64,000 nucleotides of DNA, taken from Cohnella thailandensis. Its GTDB lineage: Bacteria; Bacillota; Bacilli; Paenibacillales; Paenibacillaceae. Every line of letters begins with the position of its first letter. The stretch's first letter is position 1. This document shows, one piece after another, positions 16,259 through 25,803 of the stretch. The stretch is taken from contig NZ_JACJVQ010000006.1 in NCBI RefSeq assembly GCF_014212135.1, forward strand, positions 62,001 through 126,000, in the 5' to 3' direction. Below the pieces are notes generated by a model. That model was given only the letters and a program-made list of their open reading frames with translations. It was not told the DNA's origin and did not search any database. The position numbers were made by a program, and so were the translations under genes.

Positions 16259-18547
16259 GTGAAAACGTTGGTGATCGCGGAGAAGCCGGACATGGGCCGC
16301 AACATCGCATCGGTTATCGAGCCGAAGGCGAAGAACATGCGGAGTTATTTGGAGGGAGAACGGTACATCATTACGTGGGCGATAGGCCATCTGATCGGGC
16401 TTGCCGAGCCGGATCGCTACGACGACAAATATAAGAAGTGGAACTTCGGCGACCTGCCGATCATTCCGGAGGAGTTCAAGCTGCTGCCGAACCCGAAGAC
16501 GAAGGACCAGCTGACCGTCATCAAGGAGCTCGCGGCTAGATGCGACCGCCTGGTCAACGCTTGCGACGCCGGGCGGGAGGGGCAGCATATTTTCTCGCTT
16601 ATCCGGAGGCATCTGAAGCTGCGGCAGCCGGTGAGCCGGCTGTGGATCTCCGACCTGACGGCGGAGACGATCCGGCGCGGCTTCGACGAGCTGAGGGACG
16701 ACGCGGAATACGCGAACCTGACGGAGGCGGCGAGAGCGCGCAGCGAAGCGGATTGGCTGATCGGCATGAACGGGTCGCGCGCCTTCACGACGAAGCATAA
16801 CGAGCTGCTCTCGGTCGGGCGCGTCCAGACGCCGGTACTGGCGCTGATTTACGATCGGCAGAAGCAGATCGAAGCGTTCGACTCCCTTAAGTATTACGAG
16901 GTTCACGGGTACTTCAAGCAAGGAGCGACGACCTACCGCGGGATGTGGCAGGGAGACCGCATCATGGACGAGGAGAAGGCGAAGAAGATCGCCGATAAGG
17001 TGCGGGGCAAGCCGGGCGCCGTCGAGAGCTACGAGGTCAAGGATACGAAGGAGTATCCGTTCAAGCTGTACGACCTGACGCTGCTTCAGCGGGAAGCGAA
17101 CGGGAAGTACGGCTTCTCCGCGAAGAAGACGCTGGACGTCGCCCAGGCTCTCTACGAGAAGCATAAGGTCATCTCGTATCCGCGGACGAACTCGAACTAC
17201 GTGAACGAAGAGAACATTCCCGAGATGCACCGGGTTCTGGATTCGCTTCGCGGGAACTCGGATTATACGAATCTCGTGAACGGCGGGGAGAAAAGATTCG
17301 TGCACAAGAACAACAAGGCCGTCTGCAATCCGGCCAAGGTCGAGGATCACCATGCGATCATGCCGACGCTGAAGAGAGCGGGGTCGCTCAGCCCGGACGA
17401 GAAGAAGATCTACGATCTGGTCGTCCGGCGGTTCCTCGCGCACTTCTATCCGGCGGCGGAGTACAAGGTCCACACGGTGATGACGCTGGTAGAGGAAGAG
17501 CGCTTCAAGACGACGATCAAGCAGCTGCTGTCGCTCGGCTGGAAGGTCATCTATAGCGGCGATTCGGATGGCACGGGTTCTGGGAAAAAGGGCGGGCGCA
17601 AGGCGAACGCCGACTCGCAGGAGCAGGAGGACGAGGAGGAAGAGACGGACGGCGCGTTCGAGCTGAACGCCTCGGAGCCGGTTCAATGCGAGAAGGCCGA
17701 GGTGAAGGCGAAGGAGACGCAGCCACCCAAGCCTTATACGGAAGGAACGCTGCTCAAGGCGATGGAGAGCGCGGGCAAGCAGATCGAGGACGAGGAGCTG
17801 CGCGACGCGATGAAGGACAGCGGGCTCGGCACCCCGGCGACCCGCGCGGCGACGATCGAGCGGCTCAAGAATGTCGGGTACATCGACATGCAGGGCAAGA
17901 AGATCGTCATCACGCCGAAGGGGCGGACGGCGGTCGAGCTCATCCGCGGAGCGGGCGTCGAGCTGCTCACCTCGCCCGAGATGACCGGGCGCTGGGAGCA
18001 GCGCCTGAACGAGATCGCGCGCGGTCAGGCGTCGGCCGAGCAGTTCATGAACAACGTGAAGCGGTTCACGGTGCAGATCATCGACAAGGTGCGGGTTCAG
18101 CGCCCCGCCGTCAAGGCCGCCTTCGCCCAGCCGGACAAGCCGGCCGGGGCGAAGAAAGGCGGCTCGCGCCAGGCTTCCTCCGGAAGCAAGCGCGGCGCCG
18201 CCAAGGGCGGGAGCGGGACGGCCACGGCCTCCCGCGCTCCGCAAGAGAAGACGGCCGCCGCCCCCGGGGCTCCGGCCGTCGTCGGGGCCTGTCCGCGGCC
18301 GGGCTGCGGCGGACAAATCTTCATGGGCCGCAAAGGCTACGGCTGCAGCCATTACAAGAGCGGGTGCTCCTTCGTCATCTGGAAGGAGAACCAGGGCCGC
18401 TCGCTCACCGACGCCATGGTTCGCAGCCTGATCGAGAAGGGCAAGACCGGGAAGCTCAAGTTCAAGAGCGCGTCGGGAGAGCCTTACGACGCCCGAATCG
18501 TTCTCGCGAACCCGGCGACGGGAGAGTTGGCTCTGGAGAGAGAATAA
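16259..18547 (+). CDS. topB: DNA topoisomerase III (type IA)
   Basis: The 762-residue protein begins at GTG (AAAGGAA 8 nt upstream) with the TOPRIM start KTLVIAEKPDMGRNIA and second TOPRIM block DAGRE. The catalytic Tyr lies in SYPRTNSNY, at about residue 307. It relaxes or decatenates DNA by passing single strands. After the core a Lys/Ala/Gly/Ser-rich linker leads to a four-Cys zinc ribbon (CPRPGCGG ... GCSHYKSGC) around residues 677-705 and a short tail, making it longer than the 727-residue B. subtilis TopB. The frame is open upstream to 15,884 but that stretch overlaps the permease gene and is not coding. It appears monocistronic. Confidence 0.93.
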   Translation: MKTLVIAEKPDMGRNIASVIEPKAKNMRSYLEGERYIITWAIGHLIGLAEPDRYDDKYKKWNFGDLPIIPEEFKLLPNPKTKDQLTVIKELAARCDRLVNACDAGREGQHIFSLIRRHLKLRQPVSRLWISDLTAETIRRGFDELRDDAEYANLTEAARARSEADWLIGMNGSRAFTTKHNELLSVGRVQTPVLALIYDRQKQIEAFDSLKYYEVHGYFKQGATTYRGMWQGDRIMDEEKAKKIADKVRGKPGAVESYEVKDTKEYPFKLYDLTLLQREANGKYGFSAKKTLDVAQALYEKHKVISYPRTNSNYVNEENIPEMHRVLDSLRGNSDYTNLVNGGEKRFVHKNNKAVCNPAKVEDHHAIMPTLKRAGSLSPDEKKIYDLVVRRFLAHFYPAAEYKVHTVMTLVEEERFKTTIKQLLSLGWKVIYSGDSDGTGSGKKGGRKANADSQEQEDEEEETDGAFELNASEPVQCEKAEVKAKETQPPKPYTEGTLLKAMESAGKQIEDEELRDAMKDSGLGTPATRAATIERLKNVGYIDMQGKKIVITPKGRTAVELIRGAGVELLTSPEMTGRWEQRLNEIARGQASAEQFMNNVKRFTVQIIDKVRVQRPAVKAAFAQPDKPAGAKKGGSRQASSGSKRGAAKGGSGTATASRAPQEKTAAAPGAPAVVGACPRPGCGGQIFMGRKGYGCSHYKSGCSFVIWKENQGRSLTDAMVRSLIEKGKTGKLKFKSASGEPYDARIVLANPATGELALERE

Positions 18548-18633
18548 GCATGCAAGAAGCGAAGAAGCTCGTCATCGCGCCGAGCTTCAGACTGTCGAGA
18601 AAGTCATACGTCGACTTACATGCCCGTTATCGG

Positions 18634-18815
18634 CTAACGGACACCGGCGACTCTTAAACGTTGGTTTATCGCTCTTTGGAAATGTAACGGACTTACAGTC
18701 CTTTAGCGTTCGCAAATAGCCTTAAAAGGGCGGTTTTACTCTTCTAAGGGTTTTCTGTGTCCGTTACATTTTAATGAGGCCATTTCGACGTTTTTAACGG
18801 ACCGTATGTCCGCAA
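18634..18815. repeat. Intergenic palindromic repeat block (TAACGGAC family)
   Basis: Between topB and the next gene (18,548-18,913, no gene seen) the motif TAACGGAC occurs at 18,635, 18,686 and 18,795 and inverted near 18,759. A perfect 13-bp inverted repeat (AAATGTAACGGAC at 18,680-18,692, its complement at 18,759-18,771) spans 92 bp. Two copies are small dyads themselves: GGAC-TTACA-GTCC and GGAC-CGTAT-GTCC. This looks like a REP/MITE-like dispersed element. Confidence 0.6.
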
Positions 18816-18913
18816 GAATCGCGGTTAACCCGTTTTAAGGCGTGGTGATTCCTTTTTTTCCGGCTTCGTGCGTCCTTTAATCTGCCATCGATTCGGGTTG
18901 AAGCTCCTCCGAA

Positions 18914-19618
18914 TTACCCGAAGTGGCGGCCGGTCGGCGCATCGTTCGCGCTCGGGGTCAACTCTCTCCGTTCGGACCAAAGCGAGAATCCGAGCCAGGC
19001 CAGCCCTAAGCCCATCGGCACGGCCGCCAGCCGTCCGAGCTCGTGCGGGAGAACCGCGGCGGCAAGGGAAGCCACGGCCCCGAAGGCCAGCAGGCCGGCC
19101 GCCCATCGCGACAGGATGCGAGTACGAAGAGCTGCGATCCCGAACAGCAGACCGCCTGCCAAATAGGCGACCGCCGACACCGGCCCCGCCGCGACGAGGG
19201 CTCCGAGGTCCATCTCGCTGCCGGCTCCGCTGGAGAGCCCCAGGAATCCCTCCACGAGCTCCGGCGCATCGGTCGTGAGAAGAGGCAGGATGAACGCTTC
19301 GATGAAGGTAAGGGCCATTAGAAGAGCGAACTCGAGGCTGAACAGGAGATAACCGGCCAATCCGAGCCACCCGGCTTTGTCCGCTTGCCTGGCATAGATC
19401 CCCGTAATGCCGATAAGGGCAAGGAGGCACATGAGGATGGTCAAGCAATGGGCAACGGCCCACGCGTCCGTACTTACGGACGCGAGTTCATCGGCAGGAT
19501 GAATCATCTGGATCGCGATAAACAGGAGTCCTGCCAATATTGCGGCCACTCCCGACCAACGAATAAGACCCGATGCGGTTATCTTGTTCCTGGCTGCGGC
19601 TTTGCGATTGTCGTTCAT
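18914..19618 (-). CDS. Hypothetical six-helix membrane protein
   Basis: The 234-residue protein has about six membrane helices and no motif I can tie to a known transporter. It resembles small DUF4386-like integral membrane proteins in layout only. AAAGGAG lies 8 nt before the ATG. Its start overlaps the stop of the small gene upstream by four bases, so the two form an operon. Confidence 0.7.
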   Translation of the reverse strand: MNDNRKAAARNKITASGLIRWSGVAAILAGLLFIAIQMIHPADELASVSTDAWAVAHCLTILMCLLALIGITGIYARQADKAGWLGLAGYLLFSLEFALLMALTFIEAFILPLLTTDAPELVEGFLGLSSGAGSEMDLGALVAAGPVSAVAYLAGGLLFGIAALRTRILSRWAAGLLAFGAVASLAAAVLPHELGRLAAVPMGLGLAWLGFSLWSERRELTPSANDAPTGRHFG

Positions 19619-19926
19619 AAACTCGTCTCCTTTTTATCGAATGTATGGTCTGTGTCGCTATTAAACTCCGCCGTATCCTGTCGTTCGGGGTTCACCCAAA
19701 CGACGGAGATCAACGTCAAGCCGAGGTCGCGTATATTTCTCAGCAAACCATGCAGTGCGGCTTGATCGACCACGGGGCCGCAGAGGCGGGTCGTTCCATT
19801 GCTTTCGTAAGAGAAGATTAACCCTTCGAACCGATCGCTCCACCTGGAATCCAGATGCCCTTTGACGCGAATCTCGTACCGGCCAGGCTCCCGATCGTCG
19901 TTATCGGATTCGTGCGATCCCCTCAT
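19615..19926 (-). CDS. Small conserved hypothetical protein beside LuxR-type regulator
   Basis: The 103-residue soluble protein has the core YEIRVKGHLDSRWSDRFEGL and a second block GPVVDQAALHGLLRNIRDLGL followed by ISV. I recall this pattern from small proteins often found near LuxR/MalT-like regulators in actinobacteria and firmicutes, but no function is known to me. The ATG at 19,926 follows GGAGGAGG; the open frame extends 25 codons further up without a ribosome binding site. It is coupled by ATGA overlap to the membrane protein gene. Confidence 0.7.
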   Translation of the reverse strand: MRGSHESDNDDREPGRYEIRVKGHLDSRWSDRFEGLIFSYESNGTTRLCGPVVDQAALHGLLRNIRDLGLTLISVVWVNPERQDTAEFNSDTDHTFDKKETSL

Positions 19927-20023
19927 GCTGCGCCTCCTCCGTTGCTTGACTGCTTTCTTAATTCGAAGATACACGCTCCCGTAGGGAGCCGGCATCCCCA
20001 CATGTGGTGATTTTTGCAGCGCA

Positions 20024-20066
20024 CAAAAAAAACCCGCCGCCAGAAGCTAAACCTTCCGGCAGCGGG
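20024..20066 (-). terminator. Rho-independent terminator of the LuxR-type regulator
   Basis: On the minus strand CCCGCTGCCGGAAG pairs with CTTCTGGCGGCGGG around GTTTA, followed by eight T. Confidence 0.85.
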
Positions 20067-20085
20067 ACTTGGGGCGTTAGACTCG

Positions 20086-22785
20086 CTAGAACAAGCCGAG
20101 CTCCTCGGCTCGGCGGACCGCTGCCCGACGGCTGTTCACCTCAAGCTTGCTATAGATGTTCTTGGTGTGGGATCTCAGCGTATTCAGAGACACGTGAAGC
20201 TCGCGGGCTATGTCCGGGCCGCTCAGCTCGGTTCGGAATAGACGAAGCACCTCGTTTTCCCGATCGCTCAGCGGTTCGATCAACGTCTGTTTGGAAGTCG
20301 CTCCGCTCTCGGCTTTGCCAATGGCTGACAAGAGCCGAGGCACATAACCGGGGGAGACTCCCTTTCTCCGCGCGGCTTCCAGCAGGCTGGCCATAGGCCG
20401 GCCTTCGCCCGCAAAGATGCGGAGGTAGCCTTCCGGCTCGGCGAGGCTCAAGGCGCGTTCCATAGGGTCGAGCGCCGCAGGGATATCGCCTTGCATCTGG
20501 CGGGCAAGCGCCTGCAAGATCAGGATTTCGATCGCGCTGCCCGTTCGGCCTCCTTCTTCCGCGGCATGGAGCAGTCGCTTCAGAAGGTCCATCGCCTCAC
20601 GGAACAAGCGGTCCGCGCGATCGCGCTTATACTTGTCCAGCAGCACCCGTGCCAGCGTGATATGCTCGAATTCGCGGAGATAGGCAGGAGCGTCCTCGGA
20701 GGACAGCTCCCGTTCCCGCGCCCAGCCGAGGGCATCGTCCGCTTTGCCCTGCGCGACCCAAATCCGCGTCTTTAAAGCCGATACCGGACGCACGTCGGGG
20801 AAAAAGCCGCCCGCATGCAGGCGCCCCGCCTCTTGAAGATGGGATGCGGCGCCGTCCAAGTCGCCCTGCGCCTCCGATAGTCGAGCCATGGCGACGTGCC
20901 AGCGAACTCCGGTTTGCGGGCGGCCGGAGCGCTCGTATAGCTCTTTGCTCCTCAATAGGTGTTGGCTGGCGGCATGAAGATCGTTGGATTCGAGGCAGAG
21001 TTCGCTCATGGCCGCGTAGATCTCCGCCGTAACCGGCAGTCTAGGCTCGCCGTGCTCCGCGGCCAGCTGCAATCCCTGCTCATAGGTACGCATGGCTTGG
21101 CGCAAGCGGCCTTGCGCGATCCGAATATCGGCCAGGGCGATCGTGCCCCCGATGGCGTCCGAGATGTTCCCGGCAAGCCTCACTCCGGCCATGCCCTCGG
21201 AGAACATCCGGTGCGCCGTCTCGAGATCTCCGCCCGTCCATGCGGCCAGCCCCAGGAGCGCCGATGCCGCGCCGCGCCGAAGGCAGTCTCCCTCCGGCAC
21301 GAGGTCAAGCACCCGCCGGGAGTAGTGGATAGCGGCCGGGATATCGCCCAGCACCTGGGCGCGCGCGGCGCGATATCCGGCGATCGTGCCCGGAAGGAGA
21401 AGCCATTCCTCATGATCGACGACGACCATCTCCGTCGTTCCCGCGCGCAGATCCTCGGGAGTCTCCAGCCACCGTTCGGCGTCTCGCAGCCGCTCCTCGA
21501 CGGCCGCAAGCTCCCCGCCCGCCAATAAAGCCCAAGCATACTCGACGCTCAAGACAGGCCTGCGGCGTACCAGCTCGTCGGGCAGCGATCTCGCCCAGCC
21601 CAATACGGCGCGCCCTTGCCTATCCCTGCGCATCGCCGGCCAAGCAAGCTCGATCAAGTCCGCCGCCCGCGCGAAATCCTGGGCCGCCAAAGCGTGACGG
21701 ATCGCATCGGAGACCGAGCCGTACCGCTCGTACCATAGGCTTGCGCGCCGGTGCAGCTCCGCCACCCGGTCCGGCTGATCCGCCTTCAAATGCGCGGAGA
21801 GCACCTCGGCGAAGAGGTGATGGTAGCGATACCATTGTCGCTTGTCATCCAAGGGCACGACGAAGAAGTTGCCTTTCTCCAAGTCCTCCAGCCGCACGAC
21901 GCTATCTTCTTGGCCAGTGACGGCATCGCACAGAGGGCCGTACAGCCGGTCGAGGATGGAGGTTCGAAGCAGGAAGTTCCGGATAGGCTCCGGCTGACGC
22001 CGGAGCACCTCTTCGACCAGATAGTCAACGATGTACCGGTTGTCACCGGCGAAAGCGCGAACGAATGCCGGAATGTTCTCGCGCCCCTGCATCGAGAGCG
22101 CCGCCAGCTGAAGCCCGGCGATCCAGCCCTCGGTACGGCTCTCTAGCGCGGCAATGTCATCTGCGGAGAGGGACAGGCCCATCACCTGGTCGAAGTACGC
22201 GGCCGCCTGGCCGGCGGAAAAGCGCAAGTCCGCGGCACGAAGCTCGGTCAAGTGGCCTCGCGCGCGCAATCGGCCGAGCGGCAGCTGCGGATCTTCGCGG
22301 GTGGCGACGACCAGGTGCATCTGCGGCGGCAGATGCTCCAGCAGGAAGGCAAGGGCCTCATCGATTGCCTTGGAGCTAATCGCATGGTAGTCGTCGAGGA
22401 CCAGAACGAATTTGTAAGGGAGGGCCGAAATATCATTAAGGAGGTTCGTTAGATTCGATTCGGTCAGCGAAGCTTGCCCGGAATCGAATCGATGAATCGC
22501 TTCTTCGAAATCCCCGGCCATCGTGTTAAGAGACGCGATTAGGTAAGCCAGGAAGCTTGCGCCATCGTTATCTCCTTCGTCCAAGGACAGCCACGCGGCA
22601 GGACGACCGCACCCGGCCGCCCATTCGCCGACCAGCGTCGTCTTGCCGAAGCCGGCGGAGGCGGAGACGAGGGTCAGCTTGCGGTCCAGACCCTCGTTCA
22701 GCCGCTCGATCAGGTGCGGGCGAGAGACGACTCGGGAACGTGGGAGGGGGATATACAGCTTCGTGGTTAAGATCGGCCTGTTCAT
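20086..22785 (-). CDS. MalT-like LuxR-family transcriptional regulator (STAND ATPase)
   Basis: The 899-residue protein has an N-terminal NTPase with Walker A SASAGFGKTT (41-50) and the LVLDDYH Walker B-like block. Long TPR-like helical repeats follow over about 400-800, and a LuxR HTH lies at about 835-899 (LSDRENEVLRLFRTELSGPD). Family members (MalT, AcoK) are signal-dependent ATPases that activate transcription after ligand-induced oligomerisation. It is divergent from a sugar symporter/deacetylase pair, whose expression it may control; that link is inference from position. It ends at a strong terminator. Confidence 0.9.
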   Translation of the reverse strand: MNRPILTTKLYIPLPRSRVVSRPHLIERLNEGLDRKLTLVSASAGFGKTTLVGEWAAGCGRPAAWLSLDEGDNDGASFLAYLIASLNTMAGDFEEAIHRFDSGQASLTESNLTNLLNDISALPYKFVLVLDDYHAISSKAIDEALAFLLEHLPPQMHLVVATREDPQLPLGRLRARGHLTELRAADLRFSAGQAAAYFDQVMGLSLSADDIAALESRTEGWIAGLQLAALSMQGRENIPAFVRAFAGDNRYIVDYLVEEVLRRQPEPIRNFLLRTSILDRLYGPLCDAVTGQEDSVVRLEDLEKGNFFVVPLDDKRQWYRYHHLFAEVLSAHLKADQPDRVAELHRRASLWYERYGSVSDAIRHALAAQDFARAADLIELAWPAMRRDRQGRAVLGWARSLPDELVRRRPVLSVEYAWALLAGGELAAVEERLRDAERWLETPEDLRAGTTEMVVVDHEEWLLLPGTIAGYRAARAQVLGDIPAAIHYSRRVLDLVPEGDCLRRGAASALLGLAAWTGGDLETAHRMFSEGMAGVRLAGNISDAIGGTIALADIRIAQGRLRQAMRTYEQGLQLAAEHGEPRLPVTAEIYAAMSELCLESNDLHAASQHLLRSKELYERSGRPQTGVRWHVAMARLSEAQGDLDGAASHLQEAGRLHAGGFFPDVRPVSALKTRIWVAQGKADDALGWARERELSSEDAPAYLREFEHITLARVLLDKYKRDRADRLFREAMDLLKRLLHAAEEGGRTGSAIEILILQALARQMQGDIPAALDPMERALSLAEPEGYLRIFAGEGRPMASLLEAARRKGVSPGYVPRLLSAIGKAESGATSKQTLIEPLSDRENEVLRLFRTELSGPDIARELHVSLNTLRSHTKNIYSKLEVNSRRAAVRRAEELGLF

Positions 22786-23025
22786 GGATCGAATCGATTC
22801 CCCATTCTATCGCTTCATATCCAATAGAATATCTTGAAAGACCGATTTGCACCACTGCCAGATACGCGAATGAAGACGAACCCTTCGCTTTGCCAAGCGA
22901 TCGACAGGAGAGTCGGCCCCGGAGAGAGAATAAAGGCATAGGACAATACGAAGGCAATAGGATTAGAGCATAGAGCACGCAATGGAATGGCCGCTTGCAT
23001 TCCAAGCCGATGGGAGCCTAGATCG

Positions 23026-24357
23026 ATGAGCAGGAAATTCCTGAATTCGCCGACCGCTTACGCTTTGGGCATGTTCGCCATGATGGTCCCCAGTCAAGCC
23101 TTCAGTTCGTTCTACAGCTATTATTACGTAGAGAAGCTCGGCCTCGGGGTCGGGCTCGCCACGCTTGCCCGCGTCGTCTACCTGATCTGGGACGCGGTCA
23201 ACAACCCGATGGCCGGCTATCTGTCCGACCGGACGAACACCCGGTACGGCCGGCGCAGGCCTTGGATTTTCTTCTCCGTTCCGTTCTTCATGCTCGCATT
23301 CGTCATGGTGTTCGCCGTCCCCGAAGGCTTGGGAGATTCGGGTCTGTTCGTCTGGTTCCTGACGGCGCTCGTCCTGTTCGAGGCCGTGGCCACCTTGCTA
23401 TGGGTCAACTACGGGGCGCTGTTCCCCGAGCTGTTCCGCGGAGAACGGCTGCGGGCGAAGGCGTCCGCGATCCAGCAAGGCTATCAGATTCTCGCCATCC
23501 TTATCGCGACCGCGCTGTCTCCCCTGATCTACGATTCCCTCGGCTTCGGTCCGATGGCCGTCCTGTATGCTCTCGTGTTCGGGATCTTCATGCTGTGGTT
23601 CGCCTTCTCCGTTCGGGAAGACGAGGGAGCACGCGCCGAGAAGCCTCTCCCGCTGAAGCAGGCGTTCCGCGAGACGTTGACGAACAAGCCTTTCTGGACG
23701 TTCAACATCGCGAACTCCTTCGCCCAGACCGTAAACGGCTTGCTCGGGTCGATGATTCCCTTTTACGCCAAATACGCGCTTAAGATTCCCGAGAGCCAGG
23801 TGGCCATCCTGCTCGGCTCCATCTTCGTCACGGTCATTCCGCTCGTCGCGGTATGGTACTGGGTCGTGGGCCGATTCGGCGGACTGAGGAGCTGGAGGGC
23901 GGCGCTCGTCGTTTACGGGCTCTCGGCGATTCCGCTCTGGTTCGCGCAGAGCCTCGGAGGAGGAGTCGCCGCGGGCATCGTCGTCGGCTTCGGCATGGCC
24001 GGGTTCCTCGTGACGCCGAACGTGCTGTCCGCCCGAATCGTCGACCTCGACGCGGAGCGGACCGGCCGCCGCCGCGAAGGCATCTACACCGCCGTAGGCG
24101 GCTTCATCACGCGTTCGAGCGGACTGATCTCGGCGCTGGCATTCTGGATCGTAGGGCTGCTCTACGGTTACGTGAGCGGAGACGACCCGGGGCCGCGCCC
24201 GGAGACGACGTTCCGCGTCCTCGTCAGCGTCGTGCCTCTGCTTCTGCTTGCCGTTTCTTTCGGCATCTCCATGCTCATGAAGGATATCGGGGGCGAAGAT
24301 GCGCCCAAGGTTAGGAGCGACTCGGGAACAGGAACGGGAGGAAGCCTCCATGGCTAG
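23026..24357 (+). CDS. GPH (MelB-type) sugar:cation symporter
   Basis: The 443-residue protein has about 12 membrane helices with the GPH signature after TM2 (DAVNNPMAGYLSDRTNTRYGRRRPWI), in which Asp residues bind the coupling cation in MelB. Relatives import glycosides or glucuronides. The ATG at 23,026 follows GGGAG. It overlaps the downstream YdjC-type deacetylase gene by eight bases, suggesting that the imported sugar is processed by that enzyme. Confidence 0.85.
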   Translation: MSRKFLNSPTAYALGMFAMMVPSQAFSSFYSYYYVEKLGLGVGLATLARVVYLIWDAVNNPMAGYLSDRTNTRYGRRRPWIFFSVPFFMLAFVMVFAVPEGLGDSGLFVWFLTALVLFEAVATLLWVNYGALFPELFRGERLRAKASAIQQGYQILAILIATALSPLIYDSLGFGPMAVLYALVFGIFMLWFAFSVREDEGARAEKPLPLKQAFRETLTNKPFWTFNIANSFAQTVNGLLGSMIPFYAKYALKIPESQVAILLGSIFVTVIPLVAVWYWVVGRFGGLRSWRAALVVYGLSAIPLWFAQSLGGGVAAGIVVGFGMAGFLVTPNVLSARIVDLDAERTGRRREGIYTAVGGFITRSSGLISALAFWIVGLLYGYVSGDDPGPRPETTFRVLVSVVPLLLLAVSFGISMLMKDIGGEDAPKVRSDSGTGTGGSLHG

Positions 24358-25270
24358 AAAATTGATTCTGAACTGCGACGACTTCGGCCAGAGCCCTGCC
24401 GCCAACGAGGCGATCATTCATCTGCTGGAGGAACGCAAGGTATCGTCGGCGACGATCATGGCTCCGGCCCCGGGCTTCGAACAGGCGGCGGCGTGGGCTC
24501 GGCGGAAGGGAGCGGACAACGTCGGCCTGCACCTGACGTTCACGAGCGAATACGACGCGATCCGCTGGCCGAGCCTGACGGGGCATCCTTCTCTGCACGA
24601 CGAGAGCGGGCATATGTACCATACCGTGGCGGAATTCGAACGGGGCGCCGATCCGAAGGCGGTCCGCCTGGAGATCGCCGCCCAATTCGAGGCCGCGCGG
24701 AAAGCGGGCTTAAGCCTGTCGCACGCCGACAACCACATGGGCAGCCTGTACGGCACGGCGACGGGGCGTACCTATCTGCCCCAGGCTTTCTGGCAGTGCT
24801 CGCGCCGAGGGCTGCCGTTTAGGATGTTCCGCCGATTCTACGAGAAGGATGCGTTCATGGCTTCGATCGACAATCGGGACACGCGAAGGGCCCTGACCCA
24901 AGTCGTCGCCCTGGCCGATACGCTCGGAGTCGGTCTGCCGGACTATCTGCTCAGCCATCCCTACCATCTCGAGGAGGGGGAGACGTACGAATCGTTCCGG
25001 GCCATGATGATCGCGAAGCTGTACGACTTGCCCGAAGGGATCAGCGAGACGTACATCCATCCGGCCGCGGAGGACGAGGAGCTGGCGAAGGCGGTTCCCT
25101 CTTGGGCCAAGCGCGTCTGGGAATACCGGCTTGCCCTCGACGACGATTTCGGCTATGCGCTGAAGGACGCGGCGGTCGAGCTGATCGATTACCGCCACGT
25201 GCAGCGGACGAGGCCGCGCTCTCGTCTGAAGGCGGCGGCCAGGCTGGCGAAGACGCTGATCAGCCCATAA
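24350..25270 (+). CDS. YdjC/ChbG-type carbohydrate deacetylase
   Basis: The 306-residue protein begins RKLILNCDDFGQSPAANEAI, the metal-binding DD block of the YdjC family. It has further blocks GLHLTFTSE and HADNHMGSLY containing the conserved His residues. ChbG in E. coli removes an acetyl group from chitooligosaccharides. The sequence is longer than ChbG (249 residues), so the exact substrate is open. GGGAGGAAG precedes the ATG inside the end of the symporter gene; the pair forms a sugar uptake and deacetylation unit. Confidence 0.85.
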   Translation: MARKLILNCDDFGQSPAANEAIIHLLEERKVSSATIMAPAPGFEQAAAWARRKGADNVGLHLTFTSEYDAIRWPSLTGHPSLHDESGHMYHTVAEFERGADPKAVRLEIAAQFEAARKAGLSLSHADNHMGSLYGTATGRTYLPQAFWQCSRRGLPFRMFRRFYEKDAFMASIDNRDTRRALTQVVALADTLGVGLPDYLLSHPYHLEEGETYESFRAMMIAKLYDLPEGISETYIHPAAEDEELAKAVPSWAKRVWEYRLALDDDFGYALKDAAVELIDYRHVQRTRPRSRLKAAARLAKTLISP

Positions 25271-25329
25271 CTCTTGCATAATAATCCAACCCTCTGGCAA
25301 CCATGGAAATACTGCCAGGGGGGACATGC

Positions 25330-25803
25330 ATGGCTATTACGTTATTTTTGACTATTTCCATTATACTGGCGCTTTTTTTCTTCACCACGAAGCGTCGTCT
25401 GCATTTATTCGAAGGCATCGTTCTTTGGGCCTTTTTTCTGAACATCCACAACAATTTCATCGGCTTCGCCGGTGTCGATTTCCATTTAATCCGCATCTCC
25501 CAGCGTCTTCCGAACTTTATTGCTTATTGCGCCATCCGGAATGTGATCTTTCCCCTCTTTATCATATTGTTTCTGGAAGCCGTCGTTTCCTTGCGGCGGT
25601 CTTGGGCGAAACTCGCTTGTTTGGTTGTCGCTGTACACCTTCTGATGGGCATCGTCCTCTTGGCCGAGCGGCTGAACGTGCTCCAACATAGCGCAAAGTG
25701 GACGGCCGGATGGTCGTATCTCAGCTGGACGGCCGCCCTATTGCTGATGTACGGGATTCACCAATGGATTCGGAGGGTTCTCGGTAAGGATGTGATCGTT
25801 TGA
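25330..25803 (+). CDS. Small polytopic membrane protein, unknown function
   Basis: The 157-residue protein has about five membrane helices and little else. AGGGGGG lies 6 nt before the ATG. Its stop overlaps the TTG start of the next small membrane protein, so the two are coupled. In Bacillales such paired proteins are often annotated as CBO0543-like; I cannot confirm this. Confidence 0.65.
   Translation: MAITLFLTISIILALFFFTTKRRLHLFEGIVLWAFFLNIHNNFIGFAGVDFHLIRISQRLPNFIAYCAIRNVIFPLFIILFLEAVVSLRRSWAKLACLVVAVHLLMGIVLLAERLNVLQHSAKWTAGWSYLSWTAALLLMYGIHQWIRRVLGKDVIV

Noticed and set aside
16214..18352. Long minus-strand open frame opposite topB
   Set aside because: Leu/Arg-rich shadow caused by high GC at third positions of topB.
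18634..18815. CRISPR-like repeats after topB
   Set aside because: Copies are few, in both orientations and unevenly spaced, with no spacers of constant length.
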